Of a DNA stretch of 64,000 nucleotides, positions 1 through 9,783 are shown piece by piece. Under the pieces are notes generated by a model. The model did not search any database. It saw only the letters and a list, made by a program, of their open reading frames with translations, and was not told the origin of the DNA. Numbering within the stretch: the stretch's first letter is position 1; each line of letters begins with the position of its first letter. The stretch comes from Promethearchaeota archaeon (lineage in GTDB: Archaea > Asgardarchaeota > Lokiarchaeia > Sigyniarchaeales > SOKP01). The DNA lies in the NCBI GenBank assembly GCA_019058295.1, contig JAHPZI010000002.1, forward strand, positions 92,076 to 156,075, given 5' to 3'. The translations under genes and the position numbers were made by a program.

Positions 1-2
1 AT

Positions 3-581
3 GAGGCATGTGAAAAAGTAACTGATATTCAAATTGAATATATAGAGAAACAAATTGAGGCAGGAGCGAGGACTATAATGCTACCAGTTGTTTTAGCTGA
101 GAGAGAACTGATGAGTAAAGAAATGTGGTTAGAATTTGATATGCCTTACCAACAGCGGATTGCTAAATTTGTCAAGAGAAAAAAGGCTCTATATTGTATA
201 CATACATGTGGTCGTGGGCCTTATTTCGATCTTTTAATTGAACACCTTAAACCTGTTCTTATCCAGAATGCTTTTTTACCGGATGGTGTTAAAACCGAAG
301 AGGAAATGGTTGAAAAATATGGTAGAAAGTTAGTATTCTTAGGTTTTCTAAGTGTTGCATTGCTTGCTTGGTCAAGTCCTATGGAAGTAATAGCAGAATG
401 TAAAAGAGAGCTTGAAGTCTTTGGAAAATCTCCCGCAGGATATTTTCTTGGAGCATCGTGTGAATACCCTCCATATGCTCCTTTATACAATGCACTGGCA
501 GTAGTAAAGGCTGCTAGAATGTACGGGGCTAATTTTAAAACTGGAGAAGGACCAGATTATGAAGAGGAGGGTGCAACCTAA
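3..581 (+). CDS. Corrinoid methyltransferase, URO-D family (MtaA/MtbA-like), 5'-truncated
   Basis: The reading frame is open from the window edge, so the true N-terminus is missing and the ATG at 78 is internal. The visible ~192 residues match the C-terminal half of the uroporphyrinogen-decarboxylase fold used by methylcobamide methyltransferases. The zinc-binding pattern is present: His-x-Cys in IHTCGRGPYF and a later Cys in GASCEYPPYAP. In this family the zinc activates a thiol or other methyl acceptor. The next gene, 2 nt downstream, encodes a corrinoid protein, its expected methyl-carrying partner. The substrate cannot be told from this fragment. Confidence 0.82.
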   Translation, partial: EACEKVTDIQIEYIEKQIEAGARTIMLPVVLAERELMSKEMWLEFDMPYQQRIAKFVKRKKALYCIHTCGRGPYFDLLIEHLKPVLIQNAFLPDGVKTEEEMVEKYGRKLVFLGFLSVALLAWSSPMEVIAECKRELEVFGKSPAGYFLGASCEYPPYAPLYNALAVVKAARMYGANFKTGEGPDYEEEGAT

Positions 582-583
582 AA

Positions 584-1222
584 ATGTCAAGAGAAGAAAT
601 TTTAGAAAAACTCAAGAATAGTGTTATAGATTGCGATGAAGAGATTGCAAAGGAAGCTGCCAAAGAAGCTTTAGAGGCGGGAATCGATCCGATGGAGGCT
701 TTAAAAGAGGGGCTTTATATGGGTTTGAAAGAAGTTTGCAACCAATATGAAGAAACTGTTTATATAACAGAAATGATATTTGCCTCAGATACATTTTATG
801 CGGGTGCTAATATATTAAAAGCAAGTATAGATCCGGAAAAATTAAAAAAAAATAGAAAAGGTATTGCTGTGATTGGTGTTGTTGAAGGAGATATTCACGA
901 TCTTGGCAAAAATATGGTAAAATATCTAATGGAAGCAGAAGGCTTTGAAGTTCATGATTTAGGATTTGATGTAAAAGCAGAGAGATTTATAGAAGAGGCA
1001 GAAAAATCTAACGCAGACCTCATCTTAATCTCATTGATGTTAAGTTCAATGTATCCAGAGATAAGTAAAATCGTCGGATTAGCAAAAGAAAAAGGTTTAA
1101 AAGCAAAAATAATGGCTGGTGGAGGACCAGTTTCAGAAGGAATCGCTCAAAAATATGGCGCAGAGGGATGGGCTCTGACTGGTCCCTTAGCTGTTGAAAA
1201 AGCTTTAGACTTACTTAAATAG
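584..1222 (+). CDS. Methyltransferase cognate corrinoid protein (MtbC/MtmC-like)
   Basis: A 212-residue protein with the two-domain layout of corrinoid methyl carriers. A helical cap occupies about residues 1-90 and a Rossmann-like B12-binding domain the rest. The lower-ligand motif DxHxxG is seen as GDIHDLGKNMV, followed by LISLMLSSM and GGGPVSEG, typical of cobalamin-binding loops. It would carry a methyl group on cobalt between a substrate-specific methyltransferase and the URO-D-type enzyme encoded just upstream. The two genes are only 2 nt apart and surely co-transcribed. No reactivating ATPase (RamA-like) is visible nearby. Confidence 0.9.
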   Translation: MSREEILEKLKNSVIDCDEEIAKEAAKEALEAGIDPMEALKEGLYMGLKEVCNQYEETVYITEMIFASDTFYAGANILKASIDPEKLKKNRKGIAVIGVVEGDIHDLGKNMVKYLMEAEGFEVHDLGFDVKAERFIEEAEKSNADLILISLMLSSMYPEISKIVGLAKEKGLKAKIMAGGGPVSEGIAQKYGAEGWALTGPLAVEKALDLLK

Positions 1223-1262
1223 ATTTAATTTTATATATTTTTAATATTTTTTTTATAATAAA

Positions 1263-2690
1263 ATGGTTATAACTCCTACTAAAATTTATGAAGATTTTAA
1301 GAATAATATTTTAGATAAACATTCCGCTGTTGATATTTTAATCTCACTAATAGAAAATAGTAAAAATAATAACATAAGAACTGAAAGCGTTGGATTTATT
1401 GAAAAAATTGGATATAACCACGATAAAATCTTTAGACTTTTTGAAAACTTATTAATATCAGATTCGAATAAAGAAGTTAGAATTGCTGCTGCTAATGCAA
1501 TATATAAAAATTTTTTAGATAAGGCATTAAGCCCTATGATGTATTCAATTCTTAATGAATCATCATTAGAATGCTTGAATATAGTTAAAAATTCTTTAAC
1601 CAATATAATAAAAACATTGTTAGAAAGAGATGATAATTTCTCTAAACCAATCCTAATTAAAGAAATAAAGAAGATATCTAATCAAAAATTTAACGATAAC
1701 TTGTATGATCTGATTAAGGAAGGTCAAATTAAAGAATTTTCAAGGAATGAATTAGCTCAAGTGTTAATTGATTACATTACAATTTCATTATTAAAAAAAC
1801 AATTCCAAAAATTAAATTTCGAGTTAGAAAATGGAACAGTTAAAAAATTAGATTTAAGATTTAGATATTATAACATATCCTCCGAGTTAATATCGCCTTC
1901 TTCTCCAGTAATAATTCCGATCTTCAAAAATGATGGATTAGATACTCAATCAGGGTCAATTAATCCTCTATCTTCTTGTACTGAACTACATTTAAGTTAT
2001 AATTCTTTAAAAGAACTTCCTAATTGGATAAAATCCCTTTCTTCTCTTGAATCTCTATATTTACATGGAAATTACTTAACTAAGCTTCCAGATTGGATTG
2101 GTTCTATAAGCTCGCTTAAAACAATTGGATTATCTAGAAATAAATTATTGTCGCTCCCTAAATCTTTATTGGATCTTAGCTTGCTTAAATATTTGGGATT
2201 AAGCAATAATAATCTTAAATATGTACCCGAATGGTTAGGATCACATAATTCGCTTGAAAAATTATGGTTGGATAATAATCATATTTTATCCCTTCCTGAG
2301 TCGCTTAAATCGCTTTCTTCGCTAAAATCTCTCTATTTAGGAAATAATAATTTAAGGATCCTTCCCGAAATTTTTGAGTCATTTAAATCTCTTAAGGCTC
2401 TATGGCTGGAAGGGAATGACATAGAAAAACTCCCTGAATCAATAGGTTCTCTCTCTTCCCTTGAATATTTATATTTGAATGATAATAAAATAAATGAACT
2501 TCCAAAGTCAATTAGTAAGCTTTCTTCGTTGAAATACTTACATCTTAATAATAATATGCTGATGAAAATTCCTGAATCGTTAGAACATCTCTCATCACTT
2601 AAAGGATTATGGTTAAAGGGTAATAATTTAAAGGAAATACCTGATTCTATAAAAAAATTGAGAGAGAGAGGGGTTTCAGTTCATATCTAA
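1263..2690 (+). CDS. HEAT-like and leucine-rich-repeat protein
   Basis: 475 residues with no signal peptide. The first ~180 are helical and HEAT-like (for example EVRIAAANAIYKNF). From about residue 238 there are ten consecutive 23-residue leucine-rich repeats of the form LxxLxLxxNxLxxLPxxxxxLSS, the 'LP' subclass seen in Roco, Shoc2 and bacterial LRR proteins. Such a fold normally binds other proteins. The gene ends exactly where the convergent DNA methylase gene ends (2690/2691), with no spacer. It is preceded by an AT-rich 40-nt gap after the corrinoid gene, so it may have its own promoter. No catalytic domain is seen and its partner is unknown. Confidence 0.85.
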   Translation: MVITPTKIYEDFKNNILDKHSAVDILISLIENSKNNNIRTESVGFIEKIGYNHDKIFRLFENLLISDSNKEVRIAAANAIYKNFLDKALSPMMYSILNESSLECLNIVKNSLTNIIKTLLERDDNFSKPILIKEIKKISNQKFNDNLYDLIKEGQIKEFSRNELAQVLIDYITISLLKKQFQKLNFELENGTVKKLDLRFRYYNISSELISPSSPVIIPIFKNDGLDTQSGSINPLSSCTELHLSYNSLKELPNWIKSLSSLESLYLHGNYLTKLPDWIGSISSLKTIGLSRNKLLSLPKSLLDLSLLKYLGLSNNNLKYVPEWLGSHNSLEKLWLDNNHILSLPESLKSLSSLKSLYLGNNNLRILPEIFESFKSLKALWLEGNDIEKLPESIGSLSSLEYLYLNDNKINELPKSISKLSSLKYLHLNNNMLMKIPESLEHLSSLKGLWLKGNNLKEIPDSIKKLRERGVSVHI

Positions 2691-4643
2691 TCAAAAATTA
2701 TAATATTTTTTGAGTAAATAATCGATTTCCTCTTCATTTAGTTCAAATAATTGAAAAAATAATTTATCAATAATTTTTTGAATGAAATCTTTATTATTAT
2801 ACTCAAGAGCTACCTTAATATCTGCCATTAAATCTATTTGGTTAAAAATTGAAAAAAATCTTAAATTATTTAATTTTAAAATCAAGTGATTTAGATTGTG
2901 CTGTTCAGAGGAACGATCTAGTTCAATTAAACAGGAGATAAGGAATTTAATTACAGATAAAATCGCTAAATCTTCCTCAGACTGAAATTTTTCCATATTT
3001 GGTATAGGTAATCCATATTCAAGTTTTGTTTTGCTTCTTTTAATTTGAATGTTTTTTGCTTTAAATAGAAAGTGAACAAGTTTGGAATTTAAATAGGCCA
3101 GGATAAATCTATAGTTTACTTTTTCTTCCAAAATTCTTGGCCACAGAAAATATGTATCTGAGGTGGCAAAATAAGGAGAATTTGAAAATCCAAATATGTT
3201 TTTAGTTGAGATATATTTTAAAAAGATTTTTTTACTATTCTCATATAAAGGTTCGAGATCTATTATTTTATCTTTAAAATCTTCTTCTAACCTTCTAATA
3301 AAAGTACCTCGTCTTGGAAAATAAAAATCTTCAGGATTTTCTTTTGCGTTTATTAATATTTCTCGTAATTCTTTTTCAAACTGTTTTAAATATGATGTAA
3401 GAACAGGATATTTTTTATCATATAATTGATTTCGTTCATGTTCTTCATGATAAGGGAATTCATTTTTATTAAAATAAATTGCATATCCATCGTTATCATT
3501 CTGATTATATCCATAATGCTTTATAGATTTACTCTTGTATATTTTTTTAAGCCTATTTTTTTCTATTTCAGAAAGTTTTAAATAATGATTATTTATTTTA
3601 ACGAAATATTCGTCATTTTCAATTTTTAAGTTATTTTCCTTGGTTAAAATAAAGATTTTATCCTTTATGAAGATTAAACCATTGCGAATTATAAAATAAT
3701 CTCTTAATAAAGAAAGTTCTCCTTTAATGGAACAAAAATTTTCAATTTTATTAACAATTTCTTTAACTTCTTGAGGATAAATCAGATTCCAACTACCTTC
3801 TCTTTTCAAATCCCTATTAGTTGAAGCAGATTTATATCTCAATATATCATTAGATTCAGCGTTCTGGAGTAAATCCATAAAAATTTTCTTATTAAAGAGT
3901 TCATCTGATAGATTAGAGTTCTTTCTGTGCCGAACTTGAACAATCTCTATAGATTTATCAATTTTTTGTATTTTTTCTTGCTCATTTTTCTTTTGCAACA
4001 CGAATATACAGTTATGTTGCCCTTCTGCTCCCTTAAATAGCTTTAAACGTGATAAATCGACATATTGAAGCAAAAAACACTCATCTATTATATGAGGTTT
4101 TAAAAATTTTATTCCTGTTTTTTTGGATTTTGTAATCCAATAATTTGTAGTAATAAATGATAGAATTCCTCCAGGATTTAATTTTATTATTCCTAAATGA
4201 ATAAAATAATAAAATAAATCCATATTTCCTACGAAATAGTTTTCGCATACTGGATAATTCTTAACATAATCTTGAAAAACTTCTGCATTATAGTTTTGCC
4301 CTAAATAGGGAGGATTTCCTATAATTACATCAAATTTTTCATTAATGTTTGAACTAAAAAAATTTTCAAATTTGAATTTTACACTCGAATAAGTACTTAA
4401 AAGATGATCTTTTAAACAATCATCTATTTCATAAGCAGTAATATCATTAAAATTGTTTTGAAGTAGGTATTTCAAGAAAATTCCTTTTCCAACAGATGGT
4501 TCTAAAATTTTGAAATCATGCGGGTTCTTATCATCAACCTCAATGAATTTTAATACATTATTTACCATAAACTCAGCAACATATTCAGGAGTGAAGATCT
4601 GACTAAAAGACTCATTCCTAATATTATTATTTTTTAAAACCAT
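2691..4643 (-). CDS. Orphan N6-adenine DNA methyltransferase (Eco57I/TaqI-like)
   Basis: A 650-residue class I SAM-dependent DNA methylase. Motif X-like FTPEYVAEFMV lies near the N-terminus, SAM-binding motif I is ILEPSVGKGIFL at about residue 47, and catalytic motif IV NPPY is at about residue 110. The C-terminal half resembles TaqI/Eco57I-type target-recognition regions. No nuclease domain precedes the methylase and no restriction endonuclease gene lies next to it. This points to an orphan methylase or a defence component whose partner is elsewhere. It is convergent with the LRR gene, and a second methylase of the same size lies at 53978. Confidence 0.85.
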   Translation of the reverse strand: MVLKNNNIRNESFSQIFTPEYVAEFMVNNVLKFIEVDDKNPHDFKILEPSVGKGIFLKYLLQNNFNDITAYEIDDCLKDHLLSTYSSVKFKFENFFSSNINEKFDVIIGNPPYLGQNYNAEVFQDYVKNYPVCENYFVGNMDLFYYFIHLGIIKLNPGGILSFITTNYWITKSKKTGIKFLKPHIIDECFLLQYVDLSRLKLFKGAEGQHNCIFVLQKKNEQEKIQKIDKSIEIVQVRHRKNSNLSDELFNKKIFMDLLQNAESNDILRYKSASTNRDLKREGSWNLIYPQEVKEIVNKIENFCSIKGELSLLRDYFIIRNGLIFIKDKIFILTKENNLKIENDEYFVKINNHYLKLSEIEKNRLKKIYKSKSIKHYGYNQNDNDGYAIYFNKNEFPYHEEHERNQLYDKKYPVLTSYLKQFEKELREILINAKENPEDFYFPRRGTFIRRLEEDFKDKIIDLEPLYENSKKIFLKYISTKNIFGFSNSPYFATSDTYFLWPRILEEKVNYRFILAYLNSKLVHFLFKAKNIQIKRSKTKLEYGLPIPNMEKFQSEEDLAILSVIKFLISCLIELDRSSEQHNLNHLILKLNNLRFFSIFNQIDLMADIKVALEYNNKDFIQKIIDKLFFQLFELNEEEIDYLLKKYYNF

Positions 4644-4779
4644 ATAATTTAAATTATAGGTTATAAAAACTAAATAATTGTTTGTTTAATGCTTATTATT
4701 TTGAAGATTTTATTAAATGAAAAGTAAGAATTATAAAAAATTATTTTTAATTTTTATTGATATTCTTATCCCAACTAAA

Positions 4780-5709
4780 TTATGCTTTTACTACTTCCAC
4801 GAGTTTAGGAAATATTCTTGTGTAATGGACTGCCATGCAATGTATGCCCGCTAAAAGACCTTTACTTTTCAATTCGGATATAAACGGTTTAAAGAACTCA
4901 TAATTTAATTGATCGTACACATCTTTTTGTTCCTTCTTGTCAGTAACATCTGTCTTAACGCTTTTCCATTTAGCAAGAATGTCTTTTGGCACGTCTACTC
5001 CCGGAACAAACATGTCAAAACCTTTCGCAATCCCATAACTTTTCATTGGAAATATACCTAAAAATACAGGTACTTTATACTTTTGAATTGCTCGTAAAAA
5101 TTCAATCGTCATGTCAAGGTCATAAACAACTTGCGTTTGTATGAATTCAGCTCCCGCTTCAGCTTTTCTTCCAATTTTTAAGATTTCTGCCTCCATTGGA
5201 TCTGCATTTGGATTAGCAGCAGCACCAACATGCATAGTCGGCGGATGTTCAATTTCATTATTATTAATTTTTCCTCTATCCACCATTTCTCTAACAAGCT
5301 TAACTAACGTTGCGGAATCAAGGTCAAAAACAGGTTTTGCTTCAGGAACATCACCTAAGTTGGTATGATCACCAGTAAGAGATAAAACATTGCGAAGGCC
5401 CAAAGCTTGAGCTCCCATAATTTGTCCTGCCAAACCTATTTTATTACAATCTCTAACCGTTAATTGCCACACACACTCTAAACCCGTTTCTCTCTGTATT
5501 ATATGAGAAGCTGCCATAGAATTAATTGTCACTATTGCAAGAGGGCTATCTGTAATATTTGCGGCTACAACATAAGGAGCCATTTCTTTTGCTTCCTGAA
5601 TGGTGTGAGAAAGATCACAAGTCTTTTCAGGTTCCAGTTCTCCAGTTAGAACAAATTCCCCTTTTGAAATCATCTCACCTAACTTTGAGTAAATTTTTTT
5701 CTCTGCCAT
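4780..5709 (-). CDS. metF: Methylenetetrahydrofolate reductase-like protein MetF (copy 1)
   Basis: 309 residues with the MetF TIM-barrel signature. GELEPEK contains the catalytic Glu, SLTGDH the Asp near the flavin, and FIQTQVVYD the substrate-binding Gln. It would reduce a methylene- to a methyl-tetrahydropterin (or run in reverse) using FAD. The metV gene lies 12 nt upstream on the same strand. MetF proteins of this type work with MetV in acetogens, where MetV supplies an iron-sulfur/zinc subunit. A paralogous pair lies in the hdr operon at 12319-13989. Whether the carrier is tetrahydrofolate or tetrahydromethanopterin cannot be told from sequence. Confidence 0.88.
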   Translation of the reverse strand: MAEKKIYSKLGEMISKGEFVLTGELEPEKTCDLSHTIQEAKEMAPYVVAANITDSPLAIVTINSMAASHIIQRETGLECVWQLTVRDCNKIGLAGQIMGAQALGLRNVLSLTGDHTNLGDVPEAKPVFDLDSATLVKLVREMVDRGKINNNEIEHPPTMHVGAAANPNADPMEAEILKIGRKAEAGAEFIQTQVVYDLDMTIEFLRAIQKYKVPVFLGIFPMKSYGIAKGFDMFVPGVDVPKDILAKWKSVKTDVTDKKEQKDVYDQLNYEFFKPFISELKSKGLLAGIHCMAVHYTRIFPKLVEVVKA

Positions 5710-5721
5710 CTTCTCTCCCTC

Positions 5722-6393
5722 CTACCTAAAAATTACCTCTCTTTGATGTCCAGAATCGGACCAATCTCTAGGTTCTCTTAATTTGCTGAATAAATCCAAC
5801 CGTCCAATAGCTTTAAGGCGATTATATATTAGTACCCATCCGCAATCTCTCTCGTAATTTCCAACTTCACATTTGCCATTGACCATCCCACCACAAGGCC
5901 CATTCATTAAAGCTTTAGCACAGGTAGTTATGGGACAGATTCCTCCTGTTTCGTTTAATAGACAATCTCCGCAACCTAAACAGCGCATTCTAAACCGACC
6001 GATTCTTTCTGTCATTCCCATAAATTCCGTATTATTAGTTACAAATACCTTTTTATTTGGATGTTTCTTACTAAGTATTTGGACTATAGATTGAACTCCG
6101 AGTCCACAACTTAATGTTACAATCGCATCTGCTTCTTTAACCGAATCATCAATTTTTCTTAAATCCTTCATCATAACTCTATTGTCGCATACATCTTCAG
6201 AAACAATGCCAGTTAAAACCTCAAATCCTTCATTTTCTAATATCTCAGTCCATTCCTTTAATCCCTCTGTTCCTCCTGTTTGACATAATGCAGCACATAC
6301 ACCACAAGAAACAACAACAAGAGATCTCACATTATTTTCTCTCAATATGTTTAAAACTTCATCAACCGGCTTTTTTGTTGTAATTACTACCAT
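5722..6393 (-). CDS. metV: MetV-like iron-sulfur/zinc subunit of methylene-THF reductase (copy 1)
   Basis: 223 residues. The N-terminal half is an alpha/beta domain with cysteines in SCGVCAALCQ. The C-terminal domain is Cys-rich, with CLGCGDC, CPITTCA and GPCGG, the hallmark of MetV and the MTHFR C-terminal family. MetV is needed for MetF activity in Moorella-type reductases and probably passes electrons to the flavin. It is the first gene of a two-gene metVF unit, 12 nt before metF. Unlike the second copy, no hdr genes accompany it. Confidence 0.87.
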   Translation of the reverse strand: MVVITTKKPVDEVLNILRENNVRSLVVVSCGVCAALCQTGGTEGLKEWTEILENEGFEVLTGIVSEDVCDNRVMMKDLRKIDDSVKEADAIVTLSCGLGVQSIVQILSKKHPNKKVFVTNNTEFMGMTERIGRFRMRCLGCGDCLLNETGGICPITTCAKALMNGPCGGMVNGKCEVGNYERDCGWVLIYNRLKAIGRLDLFSKLREPRDWSDSGHQREVIFR

Positions 6394-6583
6394 TTTATCA
6401 TCAACAATTTTGTTTTAATATAAAAAATATATACCTATTTTAGAGAAATTTTCAAATTATTAAAATTTTAATATTAATTTTGATAAATTTATGTCTAAAA
6501 AAAATACTAATCTTTTTAAAAAAAGAAATAGTATTACGAAAAATAAAAAAATGAAAAAAAAAAGAAATTAATTTAAAATTGTC

Positions 6584-8083
6584 TTAACCACCAGCAGCAA
6601 GCATTCGACCGATAGGAGCAGCGAGTCCACCGATTATTGAGCCAAAGGATGTTAATTTCTTTAACTGTGTTTTTAAATCTTTAGAAACTTTTACGGATCT
6701 TGTTTTTCCTTCTATTATTGTACCATCAGCTGTTTCTAAAAAGATTTGGATTGTCTGTTCTCCAATTTCTTTGGGTTCTAATGTAAGCCATGTTGTATCT
6801 CCATTCTCTAACATTATTGACATTGTTCCACAAATATCTTCACCAGTAGAAAACAATGGAATTGGTTTATTCGGAATTTCATAAGTTCCTCGCCCCTCAA
6901 CTTCGATATCTAATATAATTTCTTTTGGATCAAAACCAGGTGCGGTAACTTTAATACGATATTCTTTTGCTTCAGGTGCGTTATTGTAAAGATAGACCAT
7001 TACATTAAGTTCAGTTCCTTTATACACGATTTCTTGCGCAGATGAGTCCATGTATATTGGATCCTTAGATAACCGTTCGATATTATCAGCTAACTCTAGC
7101 TGGAGCCTATCAATGATATTGAAAAATCCTGGATTGTATTCTTTAATAAATTCAAATATCTTATAGATATCTTTCTTTCCAAAATACCATCGATTTTCTA
7201 TTAAACCCCCTTTATCAATATCAAAAGTGTCAGATTTTATATTTAATACTTCTGACATTTCGTTATTAAGCTGCTCATCTGTAAGGACATCATGATTTCT
7301 CAAATAATATAAGAACAGGATTTTCTCCATAGCAAAAGTAATAGGGAATTCCTCCGCTTCCCTCTTCTTTACAGCTTCAACAAAACTTGGATTAAGATTT
7401 TTATTAATAACTGCTAAATATTCATCCCATTTCAAGAATGTGACAGGATCCAAATGATTGGATAGTACATCTGAGAAAAAGTTATCAAGAAATATCTGAT
7501 GCGTCGTGGGTTTATAGAAATCCTGAAGTCCGTTAACATCATGGATATTGAGCTTTAAACTTCGAACTAACAACGCTAAACCGAACCCAAATAATGCAAA
7601 GCCGATTGCAACAAAACCAATATAAGAACGAGGCTCCTCTGCCGTTAATACCAACATTCCTATAAATAGCCCTAACGAGACTAAACATAAAAGGGCAATC
7701 ATGAAAAGAAGATTTATTACACCCTTCACATTATTATAGAGCAAATCAAATCCGTCTAGACTATCAATGGGTCTGCCTCTCTTACGTTCAAATTTTAATC
7801 TTGCTTTTAGTGATTTTTGCGTATAAAATGCGCCTAACAGTAGTAAAATTGAGTTTAAACCGTAGATACCTAAAACAGTCCAAAAACCAATTACACCAAC
7901 TATCGCAAAAACAGAAGCTCCTGTAAGAAAACCAACTAGAATCAATAAGGCAAGAACCACTAGCACAATAGGAAGTACAAATAGTAATAATTTCCCTATT
8001 CTATAGATATAATTTATCAGGGCACCTTGCAAACTTTCTAATCGTTTAATTTTCTTTAAATCTTTCGCTAATCTTGGTTCCAT
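6584..8083 (-). CDS. Membrane protein with C-terminal Ig-like domain, paralog A
   Basis: A 499-residue protein of no family I recognise. Hydrophobic stretches at about residues 32-88 and 117-171 predict four or five membrane segments, with an invariant polar linker between them (GRPIDSLDGFD). A soluble mixed region follows. The last ~130 residues look like a beta-sandwich of Ig or archaeal surface type (LNVMVYLYNNAPEAKEYRI, then ETADGTIIEG). It closely resembles the product of the next gene upstream (8239-9723) along its entire length, so the two arose by tandem duplication. Both are on the minus strand, 155 nt apart. Confidence 0.75.
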   Translation of the reverse strand: MEPRLAKDLKKIKRLESLQGALINYIYRIGKLLLFVLPIVLVVLALLILVGFLTGASVFAIVGVIGFWTVLGIYGLNSILLLLGAFYTQKSLKARLKFERKRGRPIDSLDGFDLLYNNVKGVINLLFMIALLCLVSLGLFIGMLVLTAEEPRSYIGFVAIGFALFGFGLALLVRSLKLNIHDVNGLQDFYKPTTHQIFLDNFFSDVLSNHLDPVTFLKWDEYLAVINKNLNPSFVEAVKKREAEEFPITFAMEKILFLYYLRNHDVLTDEQLNNEMSEVLNIKSDTFDIDKGGLIENRWYFGKKDIYKIFEFIKEYNPGFFNIIDRLQLELADNIERLSKDPIYMDSSAQEIVYKGTELNVMVYLYNNAPEAKEYRIKVTAPGFDPKEIILDIEVEGRGTYEIPNKPIPLFSTGEDICGTMSIMLENGDTTWLTLEPKEIGEQTIQIFLETADGTIIEGKTRSVKVSKDLKTQLKKLTSFGSIIGGLAAPIGRMLAAGG

Positions 8084-8238
8084 AATTTATCAACTTTTTT
8101 TGATTAGAATTTTTTTTTTAAAAAGTATATACTAAAAAATAAAGATCGTGCTATTTATAAGATTAACGCATTGAAATTTAAAAAAAAAAAAAGCTGAAAT
8201 TTTCAAATCTTTTTTCAAAAAATAAAAAAAAAAAGAAA

Positions 8239-9723
8239 TTAGGTAACTATGAGTGCTCTTGAGATAGGTGCTGCGATTCCACCCAAAATGGACCCTATTG
8301 AGGTAAGCTTCTTTAATTGACTTCTAAAATCTTTAGCAACTCGAACATTACGAGTTCTTCCTTCAATTATGGTTCCATCAGCAGTCTCTAAGAAGATTTG
8401 AATCGATTGCTCTCCAAGTATTCGAGGCTCTAATGTAAGCCATAGAGAATCTCCATTTTCTAGCATATCAGACATAACGCCTACAATATCAGTTCCTGAA
8501 CTAGACGTGAGAGGTATTGGTTCTTCCGGTATTTTGAATGAACCTCTTCCCTCCACTCTCATATCAAGCTTAAATTCTCCAGGAGCAAAACCAGTTGCTA
8601 TGACTCTAATTCTATATTCCTTAGATTTTGGTGAATTATTAAATAAATAAACCATTACATTGAGAGCTTGTCCCTTAAAAACGGATTCATGAGCGAATGA
8701 ATCCATATATATCTTATCTTGTGAAAACATCTCAATATTATCTCGTAATTCAATTTGAAGTCGGTCGATGATCTTAAAAATTCCTGGATTATGTTCTTTT
8801 ATATATTCAAAAAGACTGAAAATATCCTTTCTGCTAAAATAAAACTTGCCATCTATTAATAATCCCTTGTCGACATCAAATGTTTTTGATTCTATTTTGA
8901 TTACTTCTTTTAATTCTGCTAAAAAGCGCTCCTCTTCTAAGACTCCTTGAGACCTTAAGTAATAAAGATAGAGAATTTTTTCTATGGCAAAAGTTATAGG
9001 TCGTTCGCCTTTTTCTAAGCCCTTAATCTTCTTAATGAAAGCAGGATTTAAGATTTCGCTAATTCCTAATATATAATCATTCCATCTTAAAAGCGTTATT
9101 GGATCAATATGATTTGAAACAACATCCGAAAATAAATTATCTAAGAAGATTTGATGGTTCGTTGGTTTATAAAAATCTTTAAGCCCGTTGACATCATATA
9201 TATTTAAGTTCAAACTCCTGATAAGCAACGCTACTCCGATAGCAAATAAAGTGAATCCAATTGCAGCATAACCCAGCTCAATAAATGTTAGAATAACCAT
9301 CGCAGCAAAAAGGGAAGTTGCTATAAGATTTAAAATAGCTGTAACTTTTAGTAGTGTTATTACTCTTTTTACATGATGAGTCAGCTCATCGAAACCATCA
9401 AGCGCATCAATTGGACGACCTCTCATTCTCTCGAATTCTAACCGAACTTCTAATAGTTTTTTTGTCCTAGCGGCCCCTAAATAAAGTATAATTGAATTTA
9501 AAGTATAAAGAGCCAATATACCAAAAAAAATACCTATCAATCTAGTTGAAATAACAACTAAATCTACTAAGGTAAGAATAGCTAGTACTGTAATCCCGAT
9601 AAGCATAAAGGGTAGAAGGAATTGAAGCCATTTACCTATCTTTGTAATAAAACGTATAATAAATGCCTGAAAGCGTTCAAGTTTATTTAATTCTCTTAAA
9701 TCTTTTTCATAATTCGGTTCCAT
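8239..9723 (-). CDS. Membrane protein with C-terminal Ig-like domain, paralog B
   Basis: 494 residues from the ATG at 9723. An in-frame ATG three codons upstream exists, but the downstream one aligns with the paralog's start. The layout is that of the neighbour at 6584: N-terminal membrane segments, the linker GRPIDALDGFDEL, a soluble middle and a C-terminal beta-sandwich. Conserved stretches such as YKPTNHQIFLDNLFSDV occur in both, while the hydrophobic segments have diverged. Two direct repeats lie just upstream of its likely TATA box (9784-9816). Function unknown. Confidence 0.75.
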   Translation of the reverse strand: MEPNYEKDLRELNKLERFQAFIIRFITKIGKWLQFLLPFMLIGITVLAILTLVDLVVISTRLIGIFFGILALYTLNSIILYLGAARTKKLLEVRLEFERMRGRPIDALDGFDELTHHVKRVITLLKVTAILNLIATSLFAAMVILTFIELGYAAIGFTLFAIGVALLIRSLNLNIYDVNGLKDFYKPTNHQIFLDNLFSDVVSNHIDPITLLRWNDYILGISEILNPAFIKKIKGLEKGERPITFAIEKILYLYYLRSQGVLEEERFLAELKEVIKIESKTFDVDKGLLIDGKFYFSRKDIFSLFEYIKEHNPGIFKIIDRLQIELRDNIEMFSQDKIYMDSFAHESVFKGQALNVMVYLFNNSPKSKEYRIRVIATGFAPGEFKLDMRVEGRGSFKIPEEPIPLTSSSGTDIVGVMSDMLENGDSLWLTLEPRILGEQSIQIFLETADGTIIEGRTRNVRVAKDFRSQLKKLTSIGSILGGIAAPISRALIVT

Positions 9724-9783
9724 TGATATCAACTTATTTTATAAAGTATTATAAATAAGTATAGAAGAGCTTGATATTTATAT

